From DATAQC01 sp051005135 (GTDB lineage Bacteria > Actinomycetota > Acidimicrobiia > Acidimicrobiales > AC-14), in assembly GCA_051005135.1 (NCBI GenBank), contig JBPCJQ010000018.1, forward strand, positions 1 through 53,910: a stretch of 53,910 bases of DNA, given 5' to 3'. The position numbers were made by a program, and so were the translations under genes. This document shows, in pieces, positions 19,647 through 26,984 of the stretch (its first letter is position 1; each line of letters begins with the position of its first letter). The notes beneath the pieces were generated by a model. It saw nothing but the letters and a program-made list of their open reading frames with translations, had not been told where the DNA came from and did no database searches.

Positions 19647-20453
19647 TCAGGCGCCGGCGACTACCAGCTCCCGGGCCATCGCGGGGTCGCCCCCGAACGC
19701 GGGGCAGTAGTCGTGGAAGGCGCACCATTCGCACAGGCGCGAAGGGTGGGGGCGGAAGTCGTCGTTCTGGCACGCCCGCTCCACTGCCTTCCAGATGGCG
19801 GTGGTGCGCTGCTGGAGGCCGCGGATCGACTGGGCCGACGGTTCAGCCACGATGGCTACCGGCTGGCTCAGGTAGAGGAGCTGGATGCGGACGGGCCGCT
19901 GCCCCAGCACCTGCTCGCATAGGAAGGCGTAGAAGTGCACACCGCCCAGGCGGCTCTGCTCATGGGCGATGCCCGGGGGCTTCCCCGACTTGTAGTCGGT
20001 GACCACCAGGCCGCCGTCGGCGGTGAGGTCGAGGCGGTCGATGATGCCCCGCAGCTTCAGGGAGCCAACCTTGGCCTCCAGCCGCAACTCCAGGCCGATG
20101 GGGTGGACGGTGGTGGGGTCTTCCAGCTCGAAGTAGCGCTCGACGAGGACGGCCGCCTCCTCGGCGAACCGGGCTTCGGAGTCGGCATCGAGACCCAGGC
20201 CGACGAGCTCGGGGTCGGTCGCCATCTCCTTCCTCGCCCGGGCCAGGCACGACAGGGATGCGACTTGGGTGCGGCCGGCAGGGGGCAGGCAGAACAGCAG
20301 CTCCAGGGCCCGGTGCACCAGTGTGCCCTTGGTGGCCGCGGGCGACGGCGGTTCGGGCAGGTGGTCGATAGCCGAGAAGCGGAAGGCCAGGGCGCAGTCC
20401 TTGAACGACGCCACCTTCGACGGCGTGAGCGACACGGGCAGGGGCAGAGTCAT
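19647..20453 (-). CDS. PD-(D/E)XK nuclease, RecB/Cas4-like with Fe-S cysteines
   Basis: A 268-residue nuclease. Motifs in order: C20 in FKDCALAFRF, GTLVHRALELL with His47, GIIDRLDL (catalytic Asp), VVTDYKSGK (D-E/Y-K motif), then C241, C244 and C250 in CEWCAFHDYCPAF. Four such cysteines hold a 4Fe-4S cluster in Cas4 and AddB-type nucleases. Stand-alone members are annotated RecB-family exonuclease in actinobacteria, with a role in DNA repair assumed. No CRISPR array or other cas gene is in the window. Confidence 0.88.
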   Translation of the reverse strand: MTLPLPVSLTPSKVASFKDCALAFRFSAIDHLPEPPSPAATKGTLVHRALELLFCLPPAGRTQVASLSCLARARKEMATDPELVGLGLDADSEARFAEEAAVLVERYFELEDPTTVHPIGLELRLEAKVGSLKLRGIIDRLDLTADGGLVVTDYKSGKPPGIAHEQSRLGGVHFYAFLCEQVLGQRPVRIQLLYLSQPVAIVAEPSAQSIRGLQQRTTAIWKAVERACQNDDFRPHPSRLCEWCAFHDYCPAFGGDPAMARELVVAGA

Positions 20454-20520
20454 CGCCTCACCGTATTACAGCGGTGTGACACTGAGGCGGATCGCCGGCC
20501 TGACCGGAGCGCGCGCTACC

Positions 20521-20976
20521 TTGCGGTGCTCCCGGCGACGGGGGAAGCGCACGGAGGGAGCTCCCACGGCCAACGCCGACATCGACGCCATAGATACCGC
20601 CAACCAGGCGTTCTACGGAGCCTTCGAAGATCGCGACCTCGAGGCCATGTCGGAGCTGTGGGAGCACTCCGACCGGGTGACGTGCACCCATCCCGGCTGG
20701 TCCACCCTGAGGGGATGGGGCCAGGTGGCGGCGTCATTCTTCGCCCTGTTCCAGAACGACCAGCACCTCCAGTTCATACTCACCAACGCCTCGGCCGCCT
20801 CGGCCGGCGATGTGGCCTGGGTGTCGGTCGACGAGAACATCCTCTCCGATGCCCAGCCGGCCACCACGGTGGCCGCTCTCAACGTGTTCACCCGAGTGCC
20901 CGGCGGCCCCTGGCGGCTGGTGGCCCACCACGCCTCGCCCGTCACCGCCGACCCCGAGCTGGGCGACGAGGAGTAA
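20521..20976 (+). CDS. SnoaL/NTF2-like domain protein
   Basis: A protein of about 137-151 residues with the cone-shaped SnoaL-like fold (DUF4440/SnoaL_3 group): IDTANQAFYGAFEDRDLEAMSELWEHSDRV, THPGWSTLRGWGQV and a C-terminal GGPWRLVAHHASP strand. Small molecules bind in such folds; the ligand is unknown. The start is unclear: TTG 20521 is the nearest conventional codon, but a strong GGAGGGAG site stands 6 bases before an in-frame ACG at 20566, where homology begins. Confidence 0.82.
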   Translation: MRCSRRRGKRTEGAPTANADIDAIDTANQAFYGAFEDRDLEAMSELWEHSDRVTCTHPGWSTLRGWGQVAASFFALFQNDQHLQFILTNASAASAGDVAWVSVDENILSDAQPATTVAALNVFTRVPGGPWRLVAHHASPVTADPELGDEE

Positions 20977-20980
20977 CCCC

Positions 20981-21009
20981 TTGCCAGGATTGAAAGGGGC
21001 TGATATACC
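20981..21009 (+). promoter_or_regulatory. sigma-70-like promoter of the lipoprotein gene
   Basis: A TTGCCA -35 box (20981-20986) and TATACC -10 box (21004-21009) are separated by 17 bases. Transcription would begin about 21016-21018, at or next to the GTG of the downstream lipoprotein gene, so a leaderless mRNA is likely. CCCCTT/AAGGGG arms (20977-20982, 20994-20999) overlap the -35 region. Confidence 0.55.
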
Positions 21010-21017
21010 GGACAGCG

Positions 21018-21653
21018 GTGAAGGGACGGGCGGTCTCTCGACGGGCGGCAGTGGTGGTAGTGACCTTGGTCGCGTCCCTCGTCCTGGCGGCCTGCGGTAG
21101 CGGCGGAGGCACTCCCCGGGTGGAGCCCACGGTGCCCACCCTGCCGGAGATCACGACCACCACCAACCCCTACGCCGTACCTGCCACCATCGACGCTGCC
21201 TACGTCAACCGCGTCCTCGAAGCCCTCGACGCCGCCCTTGGCGACGTCTACCGCCTGGTCATCCGCACCCGAGACGTCTCACCCGAGGTCATCGACCGCC
21301 TCAACGCCATCTACCTCAACCGCGACGACGTAAACCTGGAGTTGCAAGCGATCCAGCGCGGCATGCGCGAGGGCTTCACGGGCTTCAAGGACCCGGTCGG
21401 AAACCCCAAGTCCACTGTGACCGAGCTGATCACCGCCTCACCATCGTGCATTTTTGCCCGATTTGCGCCCGACAACTCGGCGATGGCTGTCAAATCAGAC
21501 GGTCCTTCGGCACCCGAATGGGTTGGCCTGCAGCCGGCCGATCCAGCTCGCGACCCGAATCACTACAACGGCACGCCCTGGATGATCGCCACCGAGGGAT
21601 TGCTATTCCCAAATGGCTCGCCGCCCCCAAACCCATGCGCCAAAGCCGCATAG
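21018..21653 (+). CDS. hypothetical lipoprotein
   Basis: A 211-residue lipoprotein: lipobox LAAC with Cys26, then a Gly/Thr/Pro linker. The mature part has an alpha-helical region (AAYVNRVLEALDAALGDVYR, YLNRDDVNLELQAIQRGM) and a C-terminal domain with SPSCIFARFAPD, which may form a disulfide with the C-terminal Cys208. No family recognised. It overlaps the next gene by 19 bases and probably acts with it on the cell surface. Confidence 0.75.
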   Translation: MKGRAVSRRAAVVVVTLVASLVLAACGSGGGTPRVEPTVPTLPEITTTTNPYAVPATIDAAYVNRVLEALDAALGDVYRLVIRTRDVSPEVIDRLNAIYLNRDDVNLELQAIQRGMREGFTGFKDPVGNPKSTVTELITASPSCIFARFAPDNSAMAVKSDGPSAPEWVGLQPADPARDPNHYNGTPWMIATEGLLFPNGSPPPNPCAKAA

Positions 21654-22492
21654 CGATCGCCACTCTGGTGGCGCTGATAATCGTTTCGATACCGGGTTTG
21701 GTGTCGGCAGAGCCGGTCGGTCCCGCCGGACCCGATGGGCGACAGGGTCAGTGCAAAGCGACCAAGGAGAACACCGGATACGACTGCCCCTGGGGGTTCG
21801 AGGGGACCCTCCCTGGTTCCAGTGGCAAAGGCTCCACTGGCCCCAAGACGTCGCCGTCCGCCGGCAACCCCGGCGGCAAGGTGGCGTACTTCGAGGAGGT
21901 CAGCACCGGGCCGGACGGCAAGCCGTGCCTGGTCAGGCGGACTCTGCCGGTGCCCGCTGACAGCCAACTGGCCTCGGGCACCGACTTCGGCGCCACAGGT
22001 TCCATCAGCAATCAGTACTACCCGATGTGCCCGGCCGCGCCGGGGGACCCGAAAGCGGCCGACGATCCCCGCCCCTATGCCGTCCAGGGCTGGGAGGAGG
22101 CCAAGCTGCCCGCGCCCCAGCCCTACATTGGCCCCGGCTGGGCCATCACCGGCAAGCTGGCCTACCTGGAGACGAAGGGCCAGCGTCGCCTCACCTTCAC
22201 CAAAGACACCCCAGTCGGGCCACTGCGCATCGACGCCGTCGGCCGCTACTACGTCGATTGGGGCGACGGCGAGAAGACCGGGCCGCACTCCACCGAAGGC
22301 GGTCCCTGGCCCGACGGTGAGATCAACCACATGTACATCAACGTCGGTCGCTACAACGTGGTGGTCACCGAGCGTTGGAACGCCCAGTGGAGCATCGGCG
22401 CCTCCAGCGGCACCCTGGCCGGCCAGCAGACCGTGGGCCGCATCGACAACTTCCGCGTCGAGCAGATCCAAGCGGTGGTCGGCCCGGGCTAG
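21635..22492 (+). CDS. secreted protein with PKD-like domain
   Basis: A 285-residue exported protein. A Sec signal peptide covers residues 1-26 (ending VSA-EP). After a Gly/Pro/Ser-rich region, residues about 200-260 look like a beta-sandwich of PKD type: YYVDWGDGEKTGPHS, then NHMYINVGRYNVVVTERW. Six cysteine-rich positions near the N-terminus (QCKAT, YDCPW, PCLVR, MCPAA) may form disulfides. The start at 21635 lies inside the preceding gene. Function unknown; likely an envelope structural or secretion-linked component. Confidence 0.72.
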   Translation: MRQSRIAIATLVALIIVSIPGLVSAEPVGPAGPDGRQGQCKATKENTGYDCPWGFEGTLPGSSGKGSTGPKTSPSAGNPGGKVAYFEEVSTGPDGKPCLVRRTLPVPADSQLASGTDFGATGSISNQYYPMCPAAPGDPKAADDPRPYAVQGWEEAKLPAPQPYIGPGWAITGKLAYLETKGQRRLTFTKDTPVGPLRIDAVGRYYVDWGDGEKTGPHSTEGGPWPDGEINHMYINVGRYNVVVTERWNAQWSIGASSGTLAGQQTVGRIDNFRVEQIQAVVGPG

Positions 22493-22517
22493 AAGCTGGT
22501 GGCCTACCGGCCGGCTG

Positions 22518-23465
22518 TCATCCCGCCAACAGGGTGGCAAGCTCGGTGGCGTTGTCAACGCCGTAGTCGCGGTAGCAGTTGTTCATCAGCAGGTGGACTT
22601 CGCGGGCCGACGCGGCCAGCTCGAGTACCTTGGGGACCCATCCCGTCAGCTCCTCGGTGCGGTAGCGGTAACGGAAGCGCTCGGCGGCGCTGGGCACCGG
22701 GCCCTCCCAGGTCTCGGCGTTGCGGCCGTGGAAACGCACCACCGCCAGATCGGCGGTGGCCGCCACCACCGGCGGCATCGAGGAGGCGAAGCCGGCTGGC
22801 TCGTCGACGCACACGAAGCTGGCTCCCAGCGACTCTAGGAACCCCAGCGTGGACTCGCACTCGTTGCCCTCCAACCAGCGGCCGTGGCGGAACTCGACGC
22901 ACACCTGGTAGTCGGCCAGGTGCTCGGCCGCGCCCCTGATCTGGTTGCGATTGGCCTCCTTGGGGCCGAACCAGCGTGGGTACTGCAAGAGCACCGCGCC
23001 CAGGCGCCCGGCCGAGTGCAGGGGCATGAGGGAGTGCCGGAACCGGTCCCATGCCTCGTCGAGGGCGTCGCCCGGAAGGTGCTTGGCGTAGAGACGGCGC
23101 TTGTCGCGGTGCTCAGGGGGGATCTCGCTCTGGAGGTCGGGCCACAGCGAGTGGGGGAAGGTGGGGTGGCCGGTGAGCAGCGACCACGCCTTCACGTTCA
23201 TGGTGAAGCCGGCAGGGGTGCGCTCCACCCAGGAGCCGGCCAGCTCCGGCGTGGGCGGGAAGTAGTAGGTGCTGTCCACCTCGACCACCGGGAAGCGGCT
23301 GGCGTAGTAGGCGAGGCGCTCGGCGGCGGTCATCGACCGCTTCGGGTACCAGTTGGTCTCCTTCACCAGGGAGGCGTCGGTCCACGAGCACGTGCCAACC
23401 AGCACTCGGCAGCCGTCGATGTCGACAGGCGGGGCAAGTGACGGCCCGTCATTGTCATCGATCAC
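22518..23465 (-). CDS. DUF72 protein
   Basis: A 315-residue TIM-barrel-like protein of the widespread DUF72 family: VGTCSWTDASLV at the N-terminus, FPVVEVDSTYYFPP, FTMNVKAWSLLTGH, LGAVLLQYPRWF, VEFRHGRWLEG and VHLLMNNCYRDYGVDNA. The activity is not established for the family. The GTG at 23465 is used because upstream codons overlap the SGNH gene end; 28 bases separate them on the same strand. Confidence 0.87.
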   Translation of the reverse strand: MIDDNDGPSLAPPVDIDGCRVLVGTCSWTDASLVKETNWYPKRSMTAAERLAYYASRFPVVEVDSTYYFPPTPELAGSWVERTPAGFTMNVKAWSLLTGHPTFPHSLWPDLQSEIPPEHRDKRRLYAKHLPGDALDEAWDRFRHSLMPLHSAGRLGAVLLQYPRWFGPKEANRNQIRGAAEHLADYQVCVEFRHGRWLEGNECESTLGFLESLGASFVCVDEPAGFASSMPPVVAATADLAVVRFHGRNAETWEGPVPSAAERFRYRYRTEELTGWVPKVLELAASAREVHLLMNNCYRDYGVDNATELATLLAG

Positions 23466-23493
23466 GTCTGCGACGGTAGTGAGCTTCCCAGGA

Positions 23494-24273
23494 TCAGCCC
23501 GCGGGGGTGAGGGGGCCGCTGCGGGACAGCACATCGGCGAAGGCCTTGGCCACGGCCTGGTGGCCGGCGGTGCTGGGGTGGAAGCCGTCGCTGCTCACCA
23601 AGGACGCCTCGGTGCCGGCTTGGCGGGCGGCCAGGCCCACAGCGTGCAGGTCGACCACCAGGGCACCCTCACGGGAGGCCACCCGGTCGGTGGCGGCGTT
23701 GTAGGCGTCGACCACGGCGTTGAGCACCTCGGGGGCGGGAAGTTGTCCTCCTCGGCACTGGGAGCCGGCGGGGGCACCGGGGCGACAGGCCCGGTAGGCG
23801 GGCAGGTCGTCGAGCGGGGGAACGTTGGCCACCAGCACCCGTGTTGCCCCGTTGCCTCGCATGCTGTGCACGAGGGCCCCGAGGTCGCGCTCGAAGTCGG
23901 CGGGAGTGACCCCGGCGATGATGTCGTTGACGTTGAGCCACACCGTGACGAGCGTCGGGTGGATCGTAAGGGTCTGGGGCACCTCGTCCCTGATGGCCGA
24001 GGCCACCGTGGCGCCGGGAATGCCCATGTTGACGAACACGGCCGACGTGGGAAGGGCGGTGCGGAACAGCACCCGGGGCCACCCGTCGCGGAAGGGCTCG
24101 TCGGCGCCGAAGCCCACCGTCTCGCTGGCGCCCACGGCCACGTAGGTGAGGGCCGGGCCCGCGGCCGGCGCGGCGGGCGGCAGGCCTTTGGCCGTAGGCG
24201 TGGAACAGCCGGCCGCCAACACCGCCAATGCCGCGGCCATTACGAGAACCCGGCGCGCCCACAGGCGGCTCAT
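23494..24273 (-). CDS. SGNH/GDSL-hydrolase lipoprotein
   Basis: A 259-residue exported esterase. Signal peptide with lipobox LAAGC (Cys23), nucleophile block VAVGASETVGFG with Ser50, block II glycine in GIPGATV, block III Asn in NVNDI, and block V DGFHPS with the catalytic Asp and His. It probably deacylates a surface lipid or glycan. The start codon lies in the second copy of a duplicated 25-base segment, so the original start (ATGA overlap with the permease gene) has been displaced by 32 bases. Confidence 0.85.
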   Translation of the reverse strand: MSRLWARRVLVMAAALAVLAAGCSTPTAKGLPPAAPAAGPALTYVAVGASETVGFGADEPFRDGWPRVLFRTALPTSAVFVNMGIPGATVASAIRDEVPQTLTIHPTLVTVWLNVNDIIAGVTPADFERDLGALVHSMRGNGATRVLVANVPPLDDLPAYRACRPGAPAGSQCRGGQLPAPEVLNAVVDAYNAATDRVASREGALVVDLHAVGLAARQAGTEASLVSSDGFHPSTAGHQAVAKAFADVLSRSGPLTPAG

Positions 24274-24313
24274 GCCGCCTCGGTGCTGGCCCACAGGCGG
24301 CTCATGCCGCCTC
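24257..24313 (-). repeat. 25-bp direct duplication at the SGNH gene start
   Basis: The same 25 bases occur at 24257-24281 and 24289-24313 (period 32). Read on the minus strand each contains GGCGGCATGAGCCGCCTGTGG, that is, the start MSRLW. The upstream copy overlaps the permease stop but its ATG reaches a stop after 11 codons; the downstream copy opens the real gene. Confidence 0.9.
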
Positions 24314-25702
24314 CATGGCTTCACGGGCAGGTAGGTGGGCAGCACGCCGAGCCGGCCAGGCACCGGCGCCCAGGGCCAGAAGGGTGGACCCAACGACGGA
24401 GGCCAAGAGGATGGGCAGGGGCAGCCCCAGGTCGACGCCGGCCAGGCCCTGGGCGGCCAGATAGCCGTTCACCACCTGGCCTACGCCGAGCGCCACCCCG
24501 AAGCCGAGCAGGGTGCCGAGCACTCCACCGCTGAGCCCGAGCACCGAGGCGTCGAGCAGGAAGACCCGGAGCACGTCACGGTCGCGGGCGCCGATGGCCT
24601 TGAGCACGCCGATCTCCCGTCGGCGCTCCCGCACCGCGGCCAGCAGGGCATTGGTGATGCCGAGCGACGCGATCACCAGGGCGATGAGGCCGATGGCTGC
24701 GAGCACGATCTCTACTACCCGCAGGTAGCGCTGGACCGAGGCGATCAGGTTCTCGGGGGCGACGGTGGCATAGCCGACAGCGGTGATGGCTTGGCGCACC
24801 CCTGCCACCTTGTCGAGGCCGCGGGCCACCACGAACAGCCCGGTGTAGGGCGACGTGGGGATCTCCAGGCGCCCGCCGCCGGTGCCGCCGGCCGCCGTCC
24901 ATTCCCGGGCGGCACGGGCCGACTCGATCGAGCCCAGGATCTGGCCCGAGCCGGCCTCCTGGGCGACTACCCCGACCACAGTGGCCTTCACCCACCGGCC
25001 ACGGAACCGGGGCCGGCCCCCTGTGTCGAAGACCCGAGGGGCACCCATGGTGAGCTCGGTGCCCACCACCGCGGCGGCCTGCTTCTTGTTGAGACCAAGG
25101 CGCTCGAGGTAGCCCTGCGTCACGTCCACCTCGGTGAGGCTGCCCGCGGCCGCCAGCCGCCCGGCCAGCACGCTGATGGGCAGCTTGTCCGCCCTGCTCA
25201 GGTCGACGCCCACCAGGTTCTCGCCGAAGGGATCCGGCACCCGTACGCCACTGCTAGTTGCGGCACCAGGGGCGCGGCTTGCAGTGGTCGACGGCGTGCT
25301 CGAAGGTGCGGCGGGGAGGCGGGCCAGCACGTCGGCCCGGGCGGGCGGGTCGGCGACGACGACCGACATCTGGCTGGACACAACCGGCACCACCGACGCC
25401 ACCTGGGGCAGGCCGGTGATGCGGCGCCGGGCCGCCTCGTCGAGGTCCTTGGGGGGGCCGGGGCGGGCGTCGTCGTTGTCGACCTGGGAGGGGTCGGGCT
25501 CGGCTGCACTCACCCTTATGCCGGCCAGCGGGCCTCCCTTGGCCAGCTCCTTGAGCACGCGGGTGCGAGCGGTGCCGGCGATGGTCACCAGGGCGGTCAG
25601 GAGAGTGGCGGCCAGCGCCACCGCCAGCACAGTGAGCACCGAGCGCCCGAAGCGACGGCGCAGGTTCTTCACCGCCAGCGCCGCGGCGTCGCGCCATGTC
25701 AC
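24302..25702 (-). CDS. FtsX-like ABC transporter permease (MacB type)
   Basis: A 466-residue membrane protein. N-terminal WRDAAALAVKNLRRRFGRSV precedes TM1 (about 20-42); a large periplasmic domain spans 45-320; three C-terminal helices lie near 335-360, 385-415 and 430-452 (FtsX domain; RERRREIGVLKAIGARDRDV between them). With the upstream ATPase it forms a LolCDE/MacB-like machine that moves lipoproteins or drives extracytoplasmic change rather than transport. The GTG at 25702 forms a GTGA overlap with the ATPase stop. Confidence 0.88.
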   Translation of the reverse strand: MTWRDAAALAVKNLRRRFGRSVLTVLAVALAATLLTALVTIAGTARTRVLKELAKGGPLAGIRVSAAEPDPSQVDNDDARPGPPKDLDEAARRRITGLPQVASVVPVVSSQMSVVVADPPARADVLARLPAAPSSTPSTTASRAPGAATSSGVRVPDPFGENLVGVDLSRADKLPISVLAGRLAAAGSLTEVDVTQGYLERLGLNKKQAAAVVGTELTMGAPRVFDTGGRPRFRGRWVKATVVGVVAQEAGSGQILGSIESARAAREWTAAGGTGGGRLEIPTSPYTGLFVVARGLDKVAGVRQAITAVGYATVAPENLIASVQRYLRVVEIVLAAIGLIALVIASLGITNALLAAVRERRREIGVLKAIGARDRDVLRVFLLDASVLGLSGGVLGTLLGFGVALGVGQVVNGYLAAQGLAGVDLGLPLPILLASVVGSTLLALGAGAWPARRAAHLPAREAMEAA

Positions 25703-26442
25703 CGGGCAACCGGCCTGCGTGGCCCGAACGCAGTGACCGGCGAATCGGGATGTACCTGGCCGTCGACGATGGGGAGATGCAGCTCGGCCCGCGACGCCAG
25801 CATCCGGTTGTGGGTGACGACGACGAGAGTGCACCCACGGTCGACGCGAAGGGTCTCCAGCAGGTCGATGACCATGGCGGCGGCGTCGTCGTCGAGGTTG
25901 CCGGTGGGCTCGTCGGCGAGGAGGAGCTTGGGGCGGTTCACCAGGGCCCGGGCGATGGCCACCCGCTGGCGCTCTCCCCCCGACAGCTCGGCGGGGCGGT
26001 GGCCGGCGCGCGACGACAGACCCAGGGCATCGAGCACCTCGGCCGCCCTTGTTCGTCGGCGCCGCCCCGACAACCCCGAGAGGGTGGCCGCCAGCTCCAC
26101 GTTCTCGGCCGCGGTGAGGGTGTCGAGAAGGCCGAAGTGCTGGAAGACGAAGCCCACCGTGGTTCGCCGGTACGCCGCCAGGTCGTCGCCGGTGAGCCTG
26201 GCGATGTCGTGCCCGCCCACTTCGACCTTGCCCTCCTGGGCTCGCTCGAGGCCGCCGAGGATGGCGAGCAGGGTGGTCTTGCCCGCCCCCGACGAGCCGG
26301 TGATGGCGGCATAGCTGCCGGCGGGCATGGCCATGCCGACGCCGTCGAGCACCGGCACTGATCGGCCCGCCGAGCGGTAGCTGTGGCGTAGGCCGCTCAC
26401 GGCCAATGCCACGCCCCCGTCGGCCGTGGCGGGGATCGTCAC
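25699..26442 (-). CDS. ABC transporter ATP-binding protein (LolD/MacB-like)
   Basis: A 247-residue ATPase. Walker A GSSGAGKTT (49-57), Q-loop in FVFQHFGLLDTLTAAENV, signature ELSGGERQRVAIARAL, Walker B KLLLADEPTGNLDDD and switch VVVTHN. The TGNLD D-loop is typical of the LolD/FtsE/MacB group. Its last dozen codons (about PVTAFGPRRPV) are made of a 26-base repeat that also occurs in dnaE2. Coupled to the permease gene by GTGA. Confidence 0.92.
   Translation of the reverse strand: MTIPATADGGVALAVSGLRHSYRSAGRSVPVLDGVGMAMPAGSYAAITGSSGAGKTTLLAILGGLERAQEGKVEVGGHDIARLTGDDLAAYRRTTVGFVFQHFGLLDTLTAAENVELAATLSGLSGRRRRTRAAEVLDALGLSSRAGHRPAELSGGERQRVAIARALVNRPKLLLADEPTGNLDDDAAAMVIDLLETLRVDRGCTLVVVTHNRMLASRAELHLPIVDGQVHPDSPVTAFGPRRPVAR
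25710..25735 (+). repeat. 26-bp dispersed hairpin repeat, copy B (end of ABC ATPase gene)
   Basis: Identical to 4729-4754 and in the same plus-strand orientation. Here it is antisense to the 3' end of the ABC ATPase gene, 8 bases from the GTGA junction with the permease gene. The CTGCGT/ACGCAG arms are intact. Confidence 0.8.
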
Positions 26443-26511
26443 CGTCCCACTCTGGCGCAGGCGGCGGCGCTAGCGGGATCGGCCGCCGACCCCGCCCCCT
26501 AACTCGCGCCA

Positions 26512-26982
26512 TTACCCCGCAGAGGGGGCTCTATCGCGGGCGGCCCTACGCACGACGTAGAGGACGGCCGACACCGCGAACGCCAGGCCGCTCAGGCCCA
26601 GCCAGCGCCCGAGGTAGACGCTGGTGTCGAGGCCGCTGGCGAAGTGGTAGGTACGCTGCGAGTGCCCGGTGATCAGCGGCCAGAACATCAACAGGAGCAG
26701 CCCCGACATGGCGGCGGGCAGGCGCACGTAGTTGACCGCTGGAGTCGGCGCGTCTCCCCGTCGGTGGGCCAGCGCACCCACGCCGCGGTCGGCCAGGGCA
26801 TGCAGGGGGTAGAGGACGAGGTCGTGGGCGACGACAGCGCCCACGAACCAGCCCAGCATGCGCAGGGGCAGCGGGCCGCGCCGGGCCTGCACGACCACAT
26901 ATCCGACCAGGCCGAAGCTGGCCAAGAGCGACAGCAGGTGCAGGGGGCCGGCGCCGTATCGCGCCCGGAGGCGACGCGCCAT
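26512..26982 (-). CDS. four-helix membrane protein beside the molybdo-enzyme
   Basis: A 156-residue membrane protein with hydrophobic helices at about 13-32, 40-62, 84-106 and 124-144. Histidines in helix 2 (VVAHDLVLYPLH) and near ITGHSQRTYHF could bind haem, but no known cytochrome signature is seen. It lies 2 bases after the molybdopterin oxidoreductase gene on the same strand, so it may help anchor or supply electrons to it. The start at 26982 (MARRLRARYG) gives a compact protein. Confidence 0.65.
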   Translation of the reverse strand: MARRLRARYGAGPLHLLSLLASFGLVGYVVVQARRGPLPLRMLGWFVGAVVAHDLVLYPLHALADRGVGALAHRRGDAPTPAVNYVRLPAAMSGLLLLMFWPLITGHSQRTYHFASGLDTSVYLGRWLGLSGLAFAVSAVLYVVRRAARDRAPSAG

Positions 26983-26984
26983 CG

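Noticed and set aside
19647..20453. A CRISPR-Cas locus suggested by the Cas4-like nuclease
   Set aside because: No direct-repeat array and no cas1, cas2 or effector gene was seen.
25703..26512. A 270-codon extension of the FtsX-like permease
   Set aside because: It overlaps the ABC ATPase in another frame and is Arg/Gly-rich; the GTGA start at 25702 explains the operon.
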